From Owenia fusiformis (taxonomy: Eukaryota > Annelida > Polychaeta > Sabellida > Oweniidae), in NCBI GenBank assembly GCA_903813345.2, contig CAIIXF020000418.1, positions 1 through 14,000 on the forward strand: DNA of 14,000 bases. The letters are read 5' to 3'. The first letter of the stretch is position 1. Each line of letters opens with the position of its first letter. A program made the translations under genes and the position numbers. This document shows, piece after piece, positions 5,062 to 14,000 of the stretch. The notes under the pieces are model-generated. The model saw only the letters and a list, made by a program, of their open reading frames with translations, was not told the DNA's origin and ran no database searches.

Positions 5062-7137
5062 ATGTCAACTATGTCAAAACCACCAAGAGGATTTGGTCAT
5101 TTTTATTCCAAAAATAAGTTTCGTAACCAGCAAACATTTTCTGAAGGACATACGCAGCATCCGGCATATGGGACGGTAGCGAATCGCGAAGAGGAATCGT
5201 CCCCACCTACAAAAATTAGGAGGCTAGATCAGGAGACTCATTCGTTAGTTGTCAGGAAAAGTAGAGGTGGGAATAGTTATGAAGTACCCGATGTCCACAT
5301 GCAACCTGGTAGAGGTAAGATTTTAAGGCCAAAACTTTCTGAACCAAAAATCTCAGATAAATACATCACTGATGAACCCCTAGATGGCACTGTTGGTGGA
5401 GATGAAACTCTAATAGTTAGTCAGAATTCTATGATTAATTGTTTCAACTTGGTAGCAAAAGATCATAGGGCCCATAGCAAAAAATGTAGAGGTGATTTGA
5501 AGGTACATAAAAAAATTCCATTTGGTTTAGTTTGCAAAATGCAGCTTTCATGTAGTAAATGTGGGTTTCTCTCCAAAATGTGCAAATTATATGAAGAAGT
5601 CAAGGGAAAAAAGAAAGGTGGCAGGAGGAAAGCTAAGATCAATGTAGCAATACACGTAGCTCTACAATCCTCCTCTATTGGTGTTGAGGCATTTCGAAAA
5701 ATTTTAGCTACTTGCAATGCAAGGGCCCCTTCTTCCCAAGGAATGCAAAAAAATTCTAAAGCGGTCAGTGGAGATATTGAGAAAATGGGTGAAAATGATT
5801 TAAAAACGAGACGTAGCAAATTAATAGAGGTGAATAAACTGAGGGGTGTATCTTCAAAAGATGAAAAAAAAGTCCAGGTAGCATTTGATGGGTGTTACAG
5901 TAGTAGCACATTCGGATCTTGGGGTAAGCTTGGTCAGCGCGCTACCAGAGCAGTTGGTGTATCTGTTGAAACAATGACCGATGCCATGCAGATAATATCT
6001 GTATGCTTGTATAATAAGCTATGTTGGCGCGGGGCTTACCTAAGGGCGCGTGGGTTTGATGTTAAATGTCCTGGTGGCCATGATGGTTGTACATCAAATA
6101 TAAAGAAATCTGAAGCTTTTCAAGAATTCAACATGGGGTACAAACTTGCAAAAGATTTGGATGCAGACAATTTGCAAATAGAATACCTGACTACAGATGG
6201 TGATGCTAAAGGCTCCCTTGGTGCTCAGTCATTTTACGATGAAAAACAGAGCAATCACAAAGTTACAAAACTTAGCGATAGAGTGCACAAAGGGCAACTT
6301 CAATTTAAGCACAGTCTTAAAGCTAGCTTTAGTAGACATATGTTCCCAGGTAACAAAGATCTCCAGCAGAAAATGTTTTCCCTAGATATAAAAGAGAGGT
6401 GTGACAAAATCATGGGTCAGCTTGCCAAAAAATACAATGATTTGGGTGTTGTATCAGTTCAATACATGAATAGGGTCATCACAAGTACAGTGAACTGTTA
6501 CGCTGGGAATCATGAGCAATGTAGACCCCACCTTAATAGTTGCAAAGGGGCTAAGAAATCATGGCTAGAAACATCCCACAATCTCAAGGTGTGTGGAATT
6601 ACAAAGAATGACAAATTGATGCCATCTCAGGAAGATTGCAAATTCATACGCGTACTTTTAGAAATGAAGTTGGGCCCCGAAGCTGTTAATGACGGGCGCT
6701 TTTACACGCATACAAACAAAAATGAAGCATCAAATAAGGTAATTGCAGAATATTTACCTAAAAACAAGGTGTTTTCAGCCACATGTAATGGCAGATTACA
6801 TTCTGCAGTATTAGATATAAACCATGGAAGAGAAAATGCCACTCACCTCAAATTGGAACTTATTGGGGCCCCAATATCATCAGCAAGTGCTGCAAAGCAT
6901 CTACGTAGCATGAGTGAAAAGAAAAGATACATGAGAAAATATAAAAATTCCCCACATGCAAGAAAAAACAAGTCTTTTCATAGAGCATACTACACTAGAC
7001 AGTATTTACACACAAGATTAGAAAAGCGAACTAGTGATTATAAGAAAGAGCAACTAGACAAAAAACCCATTTTAAAAATGAAATTGAGGAGATCACCAAG
7101 GTTCGGTGATCACGATTATGCCCAAGAGATTATATGA
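5062..7137 (+). CDS. Mutator-like (MULE) DDE transposase, unit 2
   Basis: Intact 691-aa copy, identical in protein to the unit 1 enzyme, with all candidate catalytic and C/H residues. The donor after its stop (intron start 7139) could splice to an acceptor in the next 475-bp segment (AG at 7694-7695), with AATAAA at 7774-7779 supplying the 3' end; the unit 1 gene lacks that segment downstream. Confidence 0.9.
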   Translation: MSTMSKPPRGFGHFYSKNKFRNQQTFSEGHTQHPAYGTVANREEESSPPTKIRRLDQETHSLVVRKSRGGNSYEVPDVHMQPGRGKILRPKLSEPKISDKYITDEPLDGTVGGDETLIVSQNSMINCFNLVAKDHRAHSKKCRGDLKVHKKIPFGLVCKMQLSCSKCGFLSKMCKLYEEVKGKKKGGRRKAKINVAIHVALQSSSIGVEAFRKILATCNARAPSSQGMQKNSKAVSGDIEKMGENDLKTRRSKLIEVNKLRGVSSKDEKKVQVAFDGCYSSSTFGSWGKLGQRATRAVGVSVETMTDAMQIISVCLYNKLCWRGAYLRARGFDVKCPGGHDGCTSNIKKSEAFQEFNMGYKLAKDLDADNLQIEYLTTDGDAKGSLGAQSFYDEKQSNHKVTKLSDRVHKGQLQFKHSLKASFSRHMFPGNKDLQQKMFSLDIKERCDKIMGQLAKKYNDLGVVSVQYMNRVITSTVNCYAGNHEQCRPHLNSCKGAKKSWLETSHNLKVCGITKNDKLMPSQEDCKFIRVLLEMKLGPEAVNDGRFYTHTNKNEASNKVIAEYLPKNKVFSATCNGRLHSAVLDINHGRENATHLKLELIGAPISSASAAKHLRSMSEKKRYMRKYKNSPHARKNKSFHRAYYTRQYLHTRLEKRTSDYKKEQLDKKPILKMKLRRSPRFGDHDYAQEII

Positions 7138-7160
7138 GGTAAGTGATCTAATCATACCAT

Positions 7161-7538
7161 TTACATTTTCCATTTTAAGAGGCAATCAGGGTAGGCCCCA
7201 TGCTGACGGCATTTTCCGGCATTGATACAACCCATTCGCACATTATTTACAGAATGTGGTTCTAGGCTAAGGTGATTTATGTTGATACATAGCTTGTTAT
7301 GACAAAGGTGAGATAAGTCCAGTGTCGATAAATCAAGCGTATCGTTAGGATGCCGTGTGGCATAGGACAGCCAGTGAGCCGACACGGTCACCCATTTTTG
7401 ACTACCGCGCTTCTGTATGCACAACTGCCCATACCCGGTAGCCTTGTTACGATAGCCTGTCCAAATAATGCAGTTATTGGGGTAGACTGTTGCCTCCCGG
7501 CCCAATCTCTGGGCATATTTTGCCCCCCAGGCATCCAT
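7161..7538 (-). CDS. His-Me finger (I-PpoI-like) endonuclease, unit 2
   Basis: Identical 125-aa copy with the complete active site and zinc ligands. Unlike the unit 1 copy, it has the 475-bp segment upstream (7663-8138), with a TATAAATG box 510 bp from the ATG, so its expression could differ from the unit 1 copy although the protein is the same. Confidence 0.85.
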   Translation of the reverse strand: MDAWGAKYAQRLGREATVYPNNCIIWTGYRNKATGYGQLCIQKRGSQKWVTVSAHWLSYATRHPNDTLDLSTLDLSHLCHNKLCININHLSLEPHSVNNVRMGCINAGKCRQHGAYPDCLLKWKM

Positions 7539-7662
7539 TTTGGCCTATTTTACAAGCAAGAAACAACTTATATGTTATACAAGTGAGATAAGATAGAATG
7601 AATTCTGAAAAAATCAAAAAAATCATTTTTCTTACCAAATTGTGTTTCCAAAAATCTGAATA

Positions 7663-8138
7663 TTAGGTAGAAAACAACTTACTTTTCTGACATAGGATAA
7701 CATGGTGAATTGACAAAGTTTGAGAGAATATTACAAAAATCCTAGCCCATCGATTTCACTCATATTAACAGACAATAAAGAGATATCCTTAAACTTACCT
7801 CAGAAAAAGTCTTGAAAAAAATATCCCACGAAAATCAAAAGAACCGCTGGATTGTTCACACGCGTAGTGATTTTTCAATGGAAAATTAACATGGCCCAGC
7901 CAACACACCCCCTACGTCATCAATATTTACCAAAAAATAATCCAATTTTTTTCATGAAAGTTTTCTGCTATCATCCAATGCCTAAGAGTCTGTACTTACT
8001 TATTAACCAGCAAAGAGGTACATTGCATCCGAATATGTCCCATTTATACACCATCCAACACCCAAACAGTTTTCAAAATGGACTACTTTTCCTATACGAT
8101 GAGTAAACAAAAGGCCACGTGAGTTGTATTGTACCTAA
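7663..8138. mobile_element. 475-bp inverted-end segment, copy in unit 3
   Basis: Intact copy with perfect outer TTAGGTA (7663-7669) and TACCTAA (8132-8138), lying between CTGAATA and TAGTCAC. Comparison with the empty joint at 4311-4323 shows that exactly 475 bp are extra here, with TA shared by both borders. Minus-strand TATAAATG is at 8048-8041 and the E-box at 8116-8121, about 70 bp upstream of it in that direction. This segment lies between the minus exon of unit 3 and the endonuclease of unit 2, so it would be intronic or promoter DNA for that gene. Confidence 0.78.
7774..7779 (+). terminator. Candidate polyadenylation signal for the unit 2 transposase
   Basis: AATAAA inside the 475-bp segment, 78 bp after an acceptor-like CTTTTCTGACATAG-type sequence ending at 7695. 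Together with the donor at 7139 this would make a 557-nt intron in the 3' UTR and a short terminal exon. The equivalent signal for unit 3 is at 11595-11600. AATAAA is common in AT-rich DNA, so the call is weak. Confidence 0.3.
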
Positions 8139-8199
8139 TAGTCACACCTGGTTGATCCCTGGCACCAATGTCCTGTGTGAGGTGAATCTACTGTCTTAC

Positions 8200-8427
8200 C
8201 TTAATAAAAGTCCATAATGCTTTTAATCCTCCTCCATGTTTATCTATGTAAAAAAAATTGAATTCTGACTTACCCTCACATGGAATATTTGGTTGTGCTG
8301 ACTGGTTAAACACTGATTGTGCTGCTGTTGTCTCAACTTCTATGGACTCTATCGGTGTATGTACTCTCAGTTGAGATGTTGTCTGTATGATGTGATGTAG
8401 GAACAAGTCACGGCTACTGAAAAACAT
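8200..8427 (-). CDS. Candidate first coding exon (unit 3 exon, unit 2 endonuclease)
   Basis: Third copy of the 76-codon frame. The matching acceptor ends at 7545 upstream of the unit 2 endonuclease, so the intron would be 655 nt and would contain the whole 475-bp segment. Compared with the 180-nt version between units 1 and 2, the exons are untouched; only intron length differs. Confidence 0.45.
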
Positions 8428-8882
8428 GAACCGAAAAATGAGTTATGCAATAACTAATTAATATGCGCATAATTAATGAGTATTGTGTTTTTTCATTAAA
8501 ATTGTGATATATTCATAAAAAAAGCTGATCTATAAATCAGGTAATTTGACCAGGTCTGCTTTAAATGGAACAACAATGCCTTATCTAGCAAATAAATCAA
8601 GATACAGTTTGTTTACATATACTGACAATGTACTGACATGCCATCTTTTGATCTAGGGGTGATTTATCTCAAACTCAAACAGTGAACTATTTATTGTGTT
8701 AAGACTTTATCATTCTTCAGACACTTTTTTAAACATAATCTGGAATTATTAATTGGTCAGATGGCTGCCCAAGTCACCCAGAAACACATCTCATGTATTA
8801 TCAAACCACTACTTTCACTTGAAAGACTGGACTTAGAGAGGAGAACATCATTCTGCTTTGGATTGTTCCAAGTTATCAAGCA
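8428..8882. promoter_or_regulatory. Divergent control region, unit 3
   Basis: Copy of the unit 1 region; TATAAAT at 8531-8537, palindrome at 8457-8477. Confidence 0.45.
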
Positions 8883-10958
8883 ATGTCAACTATGTCAAAA
8901 CCACCAAGAGGATTTGGTCATTTTTATTCCAAAAATAAGTTTCGTAACCAGCAAACATTTTCTGAAGGACATACGCAGCATCCGGCATATGGGACGGTAG
9001 CGAATCGCGAAGAGGAATCGTCCCCACCTACAAAAATTAGGAGGCTAGATCAGGAGACTCATTCGTTAGTTGTCAGGAAAAGTAGAGGTGGGAATAGTTA
9101 TGAAGTACCCGATGTCCACATGCAACCTGGTAGAGGTAAGATTTTAAGGCCAAAACTTTCTGAACCAAAAATCTCAGATAAATACATCACTGATGAACCC
9201 CTAGATGGCACTGTTGGTGGAGATGAAACTCTAATAGTTAGTCAGAATTCTATGATTAATTGTTTCAACTTGGTAGCAAAAGATCATAGGGCCCATAGCA
9301 AAAAATGTAGAGGTGATTTGAAGGTACATAAAAAAATTCCATTTGGTTTAGTTTGCAAAATGCAGCTTTCATGTAGTAAATGTGGGTTTCTCTCCAAAAT
9401 GTGCAAATTATATGAAGAAGTCAAGGGAAAAAAGAAAGGTGGCAGGAGGAAAGCTAAGATCAATGTAGCAATACACGTAGCTCTACAATCCTCCTCTATT
9501 GGTGTTGAGGCATTTCGAAAAATTTTAGCTACTTGCAATGCAAGGGCCCCTTCTTCCCAAGGAATGCAAAAAAATTCTAAAGCGGTCAGTGGAGATATTG
9601 AGAAAATGGGTGAAAATGATTTAAAAACGAGACGTAGCAAATTAATAGAGGTGAATAAACTGAGGGGTGTATCTTCAAAAGATGAAAAAAAAGTCCAGGT
9701 AGCATTTGATGGGTGTTACAGTAGTAGCACATTCGGATCTTGGGGTAAGCTTGGTCAGCGCGCTACCAGAGCAGTTGGTGTATCTGTTGAAACAATGACC
9801 GATGCCATGCAGATAATATCTGTATGCTTGTATAATAAGCTATGTTGGCGCGGGGCTTACCTAAGGGCGCGTGGGTTTGATGTTAAATGTCCTGGTGGCC
9901 ATGATGGTTGTACATCAAATATAAAGAAATCTGAAGCTTTTCAAGAATTCAACATGGGGTACAAACTTGCAAAAGATTTGGATGCAGACAATTTGCAAAT
10001 AGAATACCTGACTACAGATGGTGATGCTAAAGGCTCCCTTGGTGCTCAGTCATTTTACGATGAAAAACAGAGCAATCACAAAGTTACAAAACTTAGCGAT
10101 AGAGTGCACAAAGGGCAACTTCAATTTAAGCACAGTCTTAAAGCTAGCTTTAGTAGACATATGTTCCCAGGTAACAAAGATCTCCAGCAGAAAATGTTTT
10201 CCCTAGATATAAAAGAGAGGTGTGACAAAATCATGGGTCAGCTTGCCAAAAAATACAATGATTTGGGTGTTGTATCAGTTCAATACATGAATAGGGTCAT
10301 CACAAGTACAGTGAACTGTTACGCTGGGAATCATGAGCAATGTAGACCCCACCTTAATAGTTGCAAAGGGGCTAAGAAATCATGGCTAGAAACATCCCAC
10401 AATCTCAAGGTGTGTGGAATTACAAAGAATGACAAATTGATGCCATCTCAGGAAGATTGCAAATTCATACGCGTACTTTTAGAAATGAAGTTGGGCCCCG
10501 AAGCTGTTAATGACGGGCGCTTTTACACGCATACAAACAAAAATGAAGCATCAAATAAGGTAATTGCAGAATATTTACCTAAAAACAAGGTGTTTTCAGC
10601 CACATGTAATGGCAGATTACATTCTGCAGTATTAGATATAAACCATGGAAGAGAAAATGCCACTCACCTCAAATTGGAACTTATTGGGGCCCCAATATCA
10701 TCAGCAAGTGCTGCAAAGCATCTACGTAGCATGAGTGAAAAGAAAAGATACATGAGAAAATATAAAAATTCCCCACATGCAAGAAAAAACAAGTCTTTTC
10801 ATAGAGCATACTACACTAGACAGTATTTACACACAAGATTAGAAAAGCGAACTAGTGATTATAAGAAAGAGCAACTAGACAAAAAACCCATTTTAAAAAT
10901 GAAATTGAGGAGATCACCAAGGTTCGGTGATCACGATTATGCCCAAGAGATTATATGA
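8883..10958 (+). CDS. Mutator-like (MULE) DDE transposase, unit 3
   Basis: Third intact identical copy. Downstream it has the same possible 3' arrangement as unit 2: donor at 10960, acceptor AG at 11515-11516, AATAAA at 11595-11600. Several identical intact genes in a row point to very recent amplification or continued homogenisation. Confidence 0.9.
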   Translation: MSTMSKPPRGFGHFYSKNKFRNQQTFSEGHTQHPAYGTVANREEESSPPTKIRRLDQETHSLVVRKSRGGNSYEVPDVHMQPGRGKILRPKLSEPKISDKYITDEPLDGTVGGDETLIVSQNSMINCFNLVAKDHRAHSKKCRGDLKVHKKIPFGLVCKMQLSCSKCGFLSKMCKLYEEVKGKKKGGRRKAKINVAIHVALQSSSIGVEAFRKILATCNARAPSSQGMQKNSKAVSGDIEKMGENDLKTRRSKLIEVNKLRGVSSKDEKKVQVAFDGCYSSSTFGSWGKLGQRATRAVGVSVETMTDAMQIISVCLYNKLCWRGAYLRARGFDVKCPGGHDGCTSNIKKSEAFQEFNMGYKLAKDLDADNLQIEYLTTDGDAKGSLGAQSFYDEKQSNHKVTKLSDRVHKGQLQFKHSLKASFSRHMFPGNKDLQQKMFSLDIKERCDKIMGQLAKKYNDLGVVSVQYMNRVITSTVNCYAGNHEQCRPHLNSCKGAKKSWLETSHNLKVCGITKNDKLMPSQEDCKFIRVLLEMKLGPEAVNDGRFYTHTNKNEASNKVIAEYLPKNKVFSATCNGRLHSAVLDINHGRENATHLKLELIGAPISSASAAKHLRSMSEKKRYMRKYKNSPHARKNKSFHRAYYTRQYLHTRLEKRTSDYKKEQLDKKPILKMKLRRSPRFGDHDYAQEII

Positions 10959-10981
10959 GGTAAGTGATCTAATCATACCAT

Positions 10982-11359
10982 TTACATTTTCCATTTTAAG
11001 AGGCAATCAGGGTAGGCCCCATGCTGACGGCATTTTCCGGCATTGATACAACCCATTCGCACATTATTTACAGAATGTGGTTCTAGGCTAAGGTGATTTA
11101 TGTTGATACATAGCTTGTTATGACAAAGGTGAGATAAGTCCAGTGTCGATAAATCAAGCGTATCGTTAGGATGCCGTGTGGCATAGGACAGCCAGTGAGC
11201 CGACACGGTCACCCATTTTTGACTACCGCGCTTCTGTATGCACAACTGCCCATACCCGGTAGCCTTGTTACGATAGCCTGTCCAAATAATGCAGTTATTG
11301 GGGTAGACTGTTGCCTCCCGGCCCAATCTCTGGGCATATTTTGCCCCCCAGGCATCCAT
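10982..11359 (-). CDS. His-Me finger (I-PpoI-like) endonuclease, unit 3
   Basis: Third identical copy, converging on the unit 3 transposase and with the 475-bp segment of unit 4 upstream. The possible spliced partner is the minus exon at 12021-12248. Confidence 0.85.
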   Translation of the reverse strand: MDAWGAKYAQRLGREATVYPNNCIIWTGYRNKATGYGQLCIQKRGSQKWVTVSAHWLSYATRHPNDTLDLSTLDLSHLCHNKLCININHLSLEPHSVNNVRMGCINAGKCRQHGAYPDCLLKWKM

Positions 11360-11365
11360 TTTGGC

Positions 11366-12020
11366 CTATTTTACAAGCAAGAAACAACTTATATGTTATA
11401 CAAGTGAGATAAGATAGAATGAATTCTGAAAAAATCAAAAAAATCATTTTTCTTACCAAATTGTGTTTCCAAAAATCTGAATATTAGGTAGAAAACAACT
11501 TACTTTTCTGACATAGGATAACATGGTGAATTGACAAAGTTTGAGAGAATATTACAAAAATCCTAGCCCATCGATTTCACTCATATTAACAGACAATAAA
11601 GAGATATCCTTAAACTTACCTCAGAAAAAGTCTTGAAAAAAATATCCCACGAAAATCAAAAGAACCGCTGGATTGTTCACACGCGTAGTGATTTTTCAAT
11701 GGAAAATTAACATGGCCCAGCCAACACACCCCCTACGTCATCAATATTTACCAAAAAATAATCCAATTTTTTTCATGAAAGTTTTCTGCTATCATCCAAT
11801 GCCTAAGAGTCTGTACTTACTTATTAACCAGCAAAGAGGTACATTGCATCCGAATATGTCCCATTTATACACCATCCAACACCCAAACAGTTTTCAAAAT
11901 GGACTACTTTTCCTATACGATGAGTAAACAAAAGGCCACGTGAGTTGTATTGTACCTAATAGTCACACCTGGTTGATCCCTGGCACCAATGTCCTGTGTG
12001 AGGTGAATCTACTGTCTTAC
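11366..12020 (-). other. Candidate 655-nt intron, or promoter/leader of unit 3 endonuclease
   Basis: Same arrangement as 7545-8199, between the unit 4 exon and the unit 3 endonuclease. Confidence 0.4.
11484..11959. mobile_element. 475-bp inverted-end segment, copy in unit 4
   Basis: Third copy, with the same borders and flanking bases as the unit 3 copy. TATAAATG on the minus strand is at 11869-11862 and AATAAA on the plus strand at 11595-11600. It separates the minus exon of unit 4 from the endonuclease of unit 3. Confidence 0.78.
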
Positions 12021-12248
12021 CTTAATAAAAGTCCATAATGCTTTTAATCCTCCTCCATGTTTATCTATGTAAAAAAAATTGAATTCTGACTTACCCTCAC
12101 ATGGAATATTTGGTTGTGCTGACTGGTTAAACACTGATTGTGCTGCTGTTGTCTCAACTTCTATGGACTCTATCGGTGTATGTACTCTCAGTTGAGATGT
12201 TGTCTGTATGATGTGATGTAGGAACAAGTCACGGCTACTGAAAAACAT
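12021..12248 (-). CDS. Candidate first coding exon (unit 4 exon, unit 3 endonuclease)
   Basis: Fourth copy, with donor at 12020 and the corresponding acceptor ending at 11366, again 655 nt apart and in phase 0. The function is unrecognised and the exon call depends on the splice signals. Confidence 0.45.
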
Positions 12249-12703
12249 GAACCGAAAAATGAGTTATGCAATAACTAATTAATATGCGCATAATTAATGA
12301 GTATTGTGTTTTTTCATTAAAATTGTGATATATTCATAAAAAAAGCTGATCTATAAATCAGGTAATTTGACCAGGTCTGCTTTAAATGGAACAACAATGC
12401 CTTATCTAGCAAATAAATCAAGATACAGTTTGTTTACATATACTGACAATGTACTGACATGCCATCTTTTGATCTAGGGGTGATTTATCTCAAACTCAAA
12501 CAGTGAACTATTTATTGTGTTAAGACTTTATCATTCTTCAGACACTTTTTTAAACATAATCTGGAATTATTAATTGGTCAGATGGCTGCCCAAGTCACCC
12601 AGAAACACATCTCATGTATTATCAAACCACTACTTTCACTTGAAAGACTGGACTTAGAGAGGAGAACATCATTCTGCTTTGGATTGTTCCAAGTTATCAA
12701 GCA
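12249..12703. promoter_or_regulatory. Divergent control region, unit 4
   Basis: Copy of the unit 1 region; TATAAAT at 12352-12358, palindrome at 12278-12298. Confidence 0.45.
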
Positions 12704-14000
12704 ATGTCAACTATGTCAAAACCACCAAGAGGATTTGGTCATTTTTATTCCAAAAATAAGTTTCGTAACCAGCAAACATTTTCTGAAGGACATACGCAGC
12801 ATCCGGCATATGGGACGGTAGCGAATCGCGAAGAGGAATCGTCCCCACCTACAAAAATTAGGAGGCTAGATCAGGAGACTCATTCGTTAGTTGTCAGGAA
12901 AAGTAGAGGTGGGAATAGTTATGAAGTACCCGATGTCCACATGCAACCTGGTAGAGGTAAGATTTTAAGGCCAAAACTTTCTGAACCAAAAATCTCAGAT
13001 AAATACATCACTGATGAACCCCTAGATGGCACTGTTGGTGGAGATGAAACTCTAATAGTTAGTCAGAATTCTATGATTAATTGTTTCAACTTGGTAGCAA
13101 AAGATCATAGGGCCCATAGCAAAAAATGTAGAGGTGATTTGAAGGTACATAAAAAAATTCCATTTGGTTTAGTTTGCAAAATGCAGCTTTCATGTAGTAA
13201 ATGTGGGTTTCTCTCCAAAATGTGCAAATTATATGAAGAAGTCAAGGGAAAAAAGAAAGGTGGCAGGAGGAAAGCTAAGATCAATGTAGCAATACACGTA
13301 GCTCTACAATCCTCCTCTATTGGTGTTGAGGCATTTCGAAAAATTTTAGCTACTTGCAATGCAAGGGCCCCTTCTTCCCAAGGAATGCAAAAAAATTCTA
13401 AAGCGGTCAGTGGAGATATTGAGAAAATGGGTGAAAATGATTTAAAAACGAGACGTAGCAAATTAATAGAGGTGAATAAACTGAGGGGTGTATCTTCAAA
13501 AGATGAAAAAAAAGTCCAGGTAGCATTTGATGGGTGTTACAGTAGTAGCACATTCGGATCTTGGGGTAAGCTTGGTCAGCGCGCTACCAGAGCAGTTGGT
13601 GTATCTGTTGAAACAATGACCGATGCCATGCAGATAATATCTGTATGCTTGTATAATAAGCTATGTTGGCGCGGGGCTTACCTAAGGGCGCGTGGGTTTG
13701 ATGTTAAATGTCCTGGTGGCCATGATGGTTGTACATCAAATATAAAGAAATCTGAAGCTTTTCAAGAATTCAACATGGGGTACAAACTTGCAAAAGATTT
13801 GGATGCAGACAATTTGCAAATAGAATACCTGACTACAGATGGTGATGCTAAAGGCTCCCTTGGTGCTCAGTCATTTTACGATGAAAAACAGAGCAATCAC
13901 AAAGTTACAAAACTTAGCGATAGAGTGCACAAAGGGCAACTTCAATTTAAGCACAGTCTTAAAGCTAGCTTTAGTAGACATATGTTCCCAGGTAACAAAG
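12704..14000 (+). CDS. Mutator-like (MULE) DDE transposase, unit 4, 3' end outside window
   Basis: Codons 1-432 of the same protein, covering the Cys cluster, D276 and D379; the E555 part lies beyond the window. It is cut only by the window boundary, with no stop or frameshift seen. Confidence 0.88.
   Translation, partial: MSTMSKPPRGFGHFYSKNKFRNQQTFSEGHTQHPAYGTVANREEESSPPTKIRRLDQETHSLVVRKSRGGNSYEVPDVHMQPGRGKILRPKLSEPKISDKYITDEPLDGTVGGDETLIVSQNSMINCFNLVAKDHRAHSKKCRGDLKVHKKIPFGLVCKMQLSCSKCGFLSKMCKLYEEVKGKKKGGRRKAKINVAIHVALQSSSIGVEAFRKILATCNARAPSSQGMQKNSKAVSGDIEKMGENDLKTRRSKLIEVNKLRGVSSKDEKKVQVAFDGCYSSSTFGSWGKLGQRATRAVGVSVETMTDAMQIISVCLYNKLCWRGAYLRARGFDVKCPGGHDGCTSNIKKSEAFQEFNMGYKLAKDLDADNLQIEYLTTDGDAKGSLGAQSFYDEKQSNHKVTKLSDRVHKGQLQFKHSLKASFSRHMFPGNK

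Larger units (their letters stand above)
4317..7662. repeat. Tandem unit 2, lacking the 475-bp segment (3346 bp)
   Basis: Corresponding points in units 1 and 2 are 3346 bp apart, against 3821 bp for units 2-3 and 3-4; the 475-bp difference is entirely the missing inverted-end segment. The rest of the unit, coding and non-coding, appears identical to unit 1. The joint with unit 1 reads CTGAATAATAGTCAC. Confidence 0.93.
7545..8199 (-). other. Candidate 655-nt intron, or promoter/leader of unit 2 endonuclease
   Basis: Holds the 475-bp segment. On the minus strand the order is E-box 8121, TATAAATG 8048, donors at about 7999 and 7798 (CTGAG then GTAAGT), another at 7682, then the acceptor at 7545. 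This would suit a TATA promoter with a spliced 5' leader joining just upstream of the endonuclease ATG. Whether it is intron, promoter or both cannot be decided without transcripts. Confidence 0.4.
7663..11483. repeat. Tandem unit 3 (full, 3821 bp)
   Basis: Complete unit starting at TTAGGTAG right after the CTGAATA end of unit 2. It contains the 475-bp segment, minus exon, transposase and endonuclease in the same order and at the same spacing as unit 1. It is the only unit in the window flanked by array on both sides and with all parts intact, so it is the best reference copy. Confidence 0.93.
11484..14000. repeat. Tandem unit 4, cut by the window end
   Basis: The first 2517 bp of a further unit with segment, minus exon, control region and the first 432 codons of the transposase. 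The spacing to unit 3 is 3821 bp. The array therefore continues to the right for an unknown number of copies. Confidence 0.93.

Overview
The window reads as eukaryotic, probably invertebrate, nuclear DNA. It is AT-rich, the coding regions look like eukaryotic transposon genes, and GT-AG splice signals and TATA-like boxes surround them; I see no bacterial operon layout or Shine-Dalgarno pattern. The taxon cannot be fixed from sequence alone. A mollusc- or cnidarian-like animal is only a guess from the general look of the proteins.

Layout. Positions 1-342 are five copies of a ~69-bp minisatellite, followed by about 150 bp of single-copy flank (343-495). From about 496 to the end of the window there is one head-to-tail tandem array of a transposon-like module: unit 1 (496-4316, 3821 bp), unit 2 (4317-7662, 3346 bp), unit 3 (7663-11483, 3821 bp) and unit 4 (11484 onward, cut by the window end). 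I saw no base differences between copies in the parts I compared. The only structural difference is a 475-bp segment with inverted ends that is present in units 1, 3 and 4 and cleanly absent from unit 2.

Gene content per unit. On the plus strand lies a 691-aa Mutator-like (MULE) DDE transposase with N-terminal cysteine cluster, D276, D379 and E555 as likely catalytic residues, and C/H metal-binding insertions. On the minus strand, ending 23 bp from the transposase stop, lies a 125-aa His-Me finger (I-PpoI-like) endonuclease with zinc-ligand spacing very close to I-PpoI. Also on the minus strand is an exon-like 76-codon reading frame that starts next to, and divergently from, the transposase promoter region.

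How the parts may work together. The transposase would cut and move DNA, and the endonuclease could make site-specific breaks. The minus exon of one unit and the endonuclease of the unit to its left carry compatible phase-0 splice sites, so a 203-aa spliced protein could be made across the unit junction, which is only possible in a tandem or circular form. The alternative is that the 475-bp segment is the promoter and leader of the endonuclease; it holds a TATAAATG box, an E-box and splice donors on the minus strand. The combination of a MULE transposase, an I-PpoI-like endonuclease, a removable promoter-like segment and a homogeneous tandem array is the most interesting aspect of the window. 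An assembly artefact must be excluded because the copies look identical.
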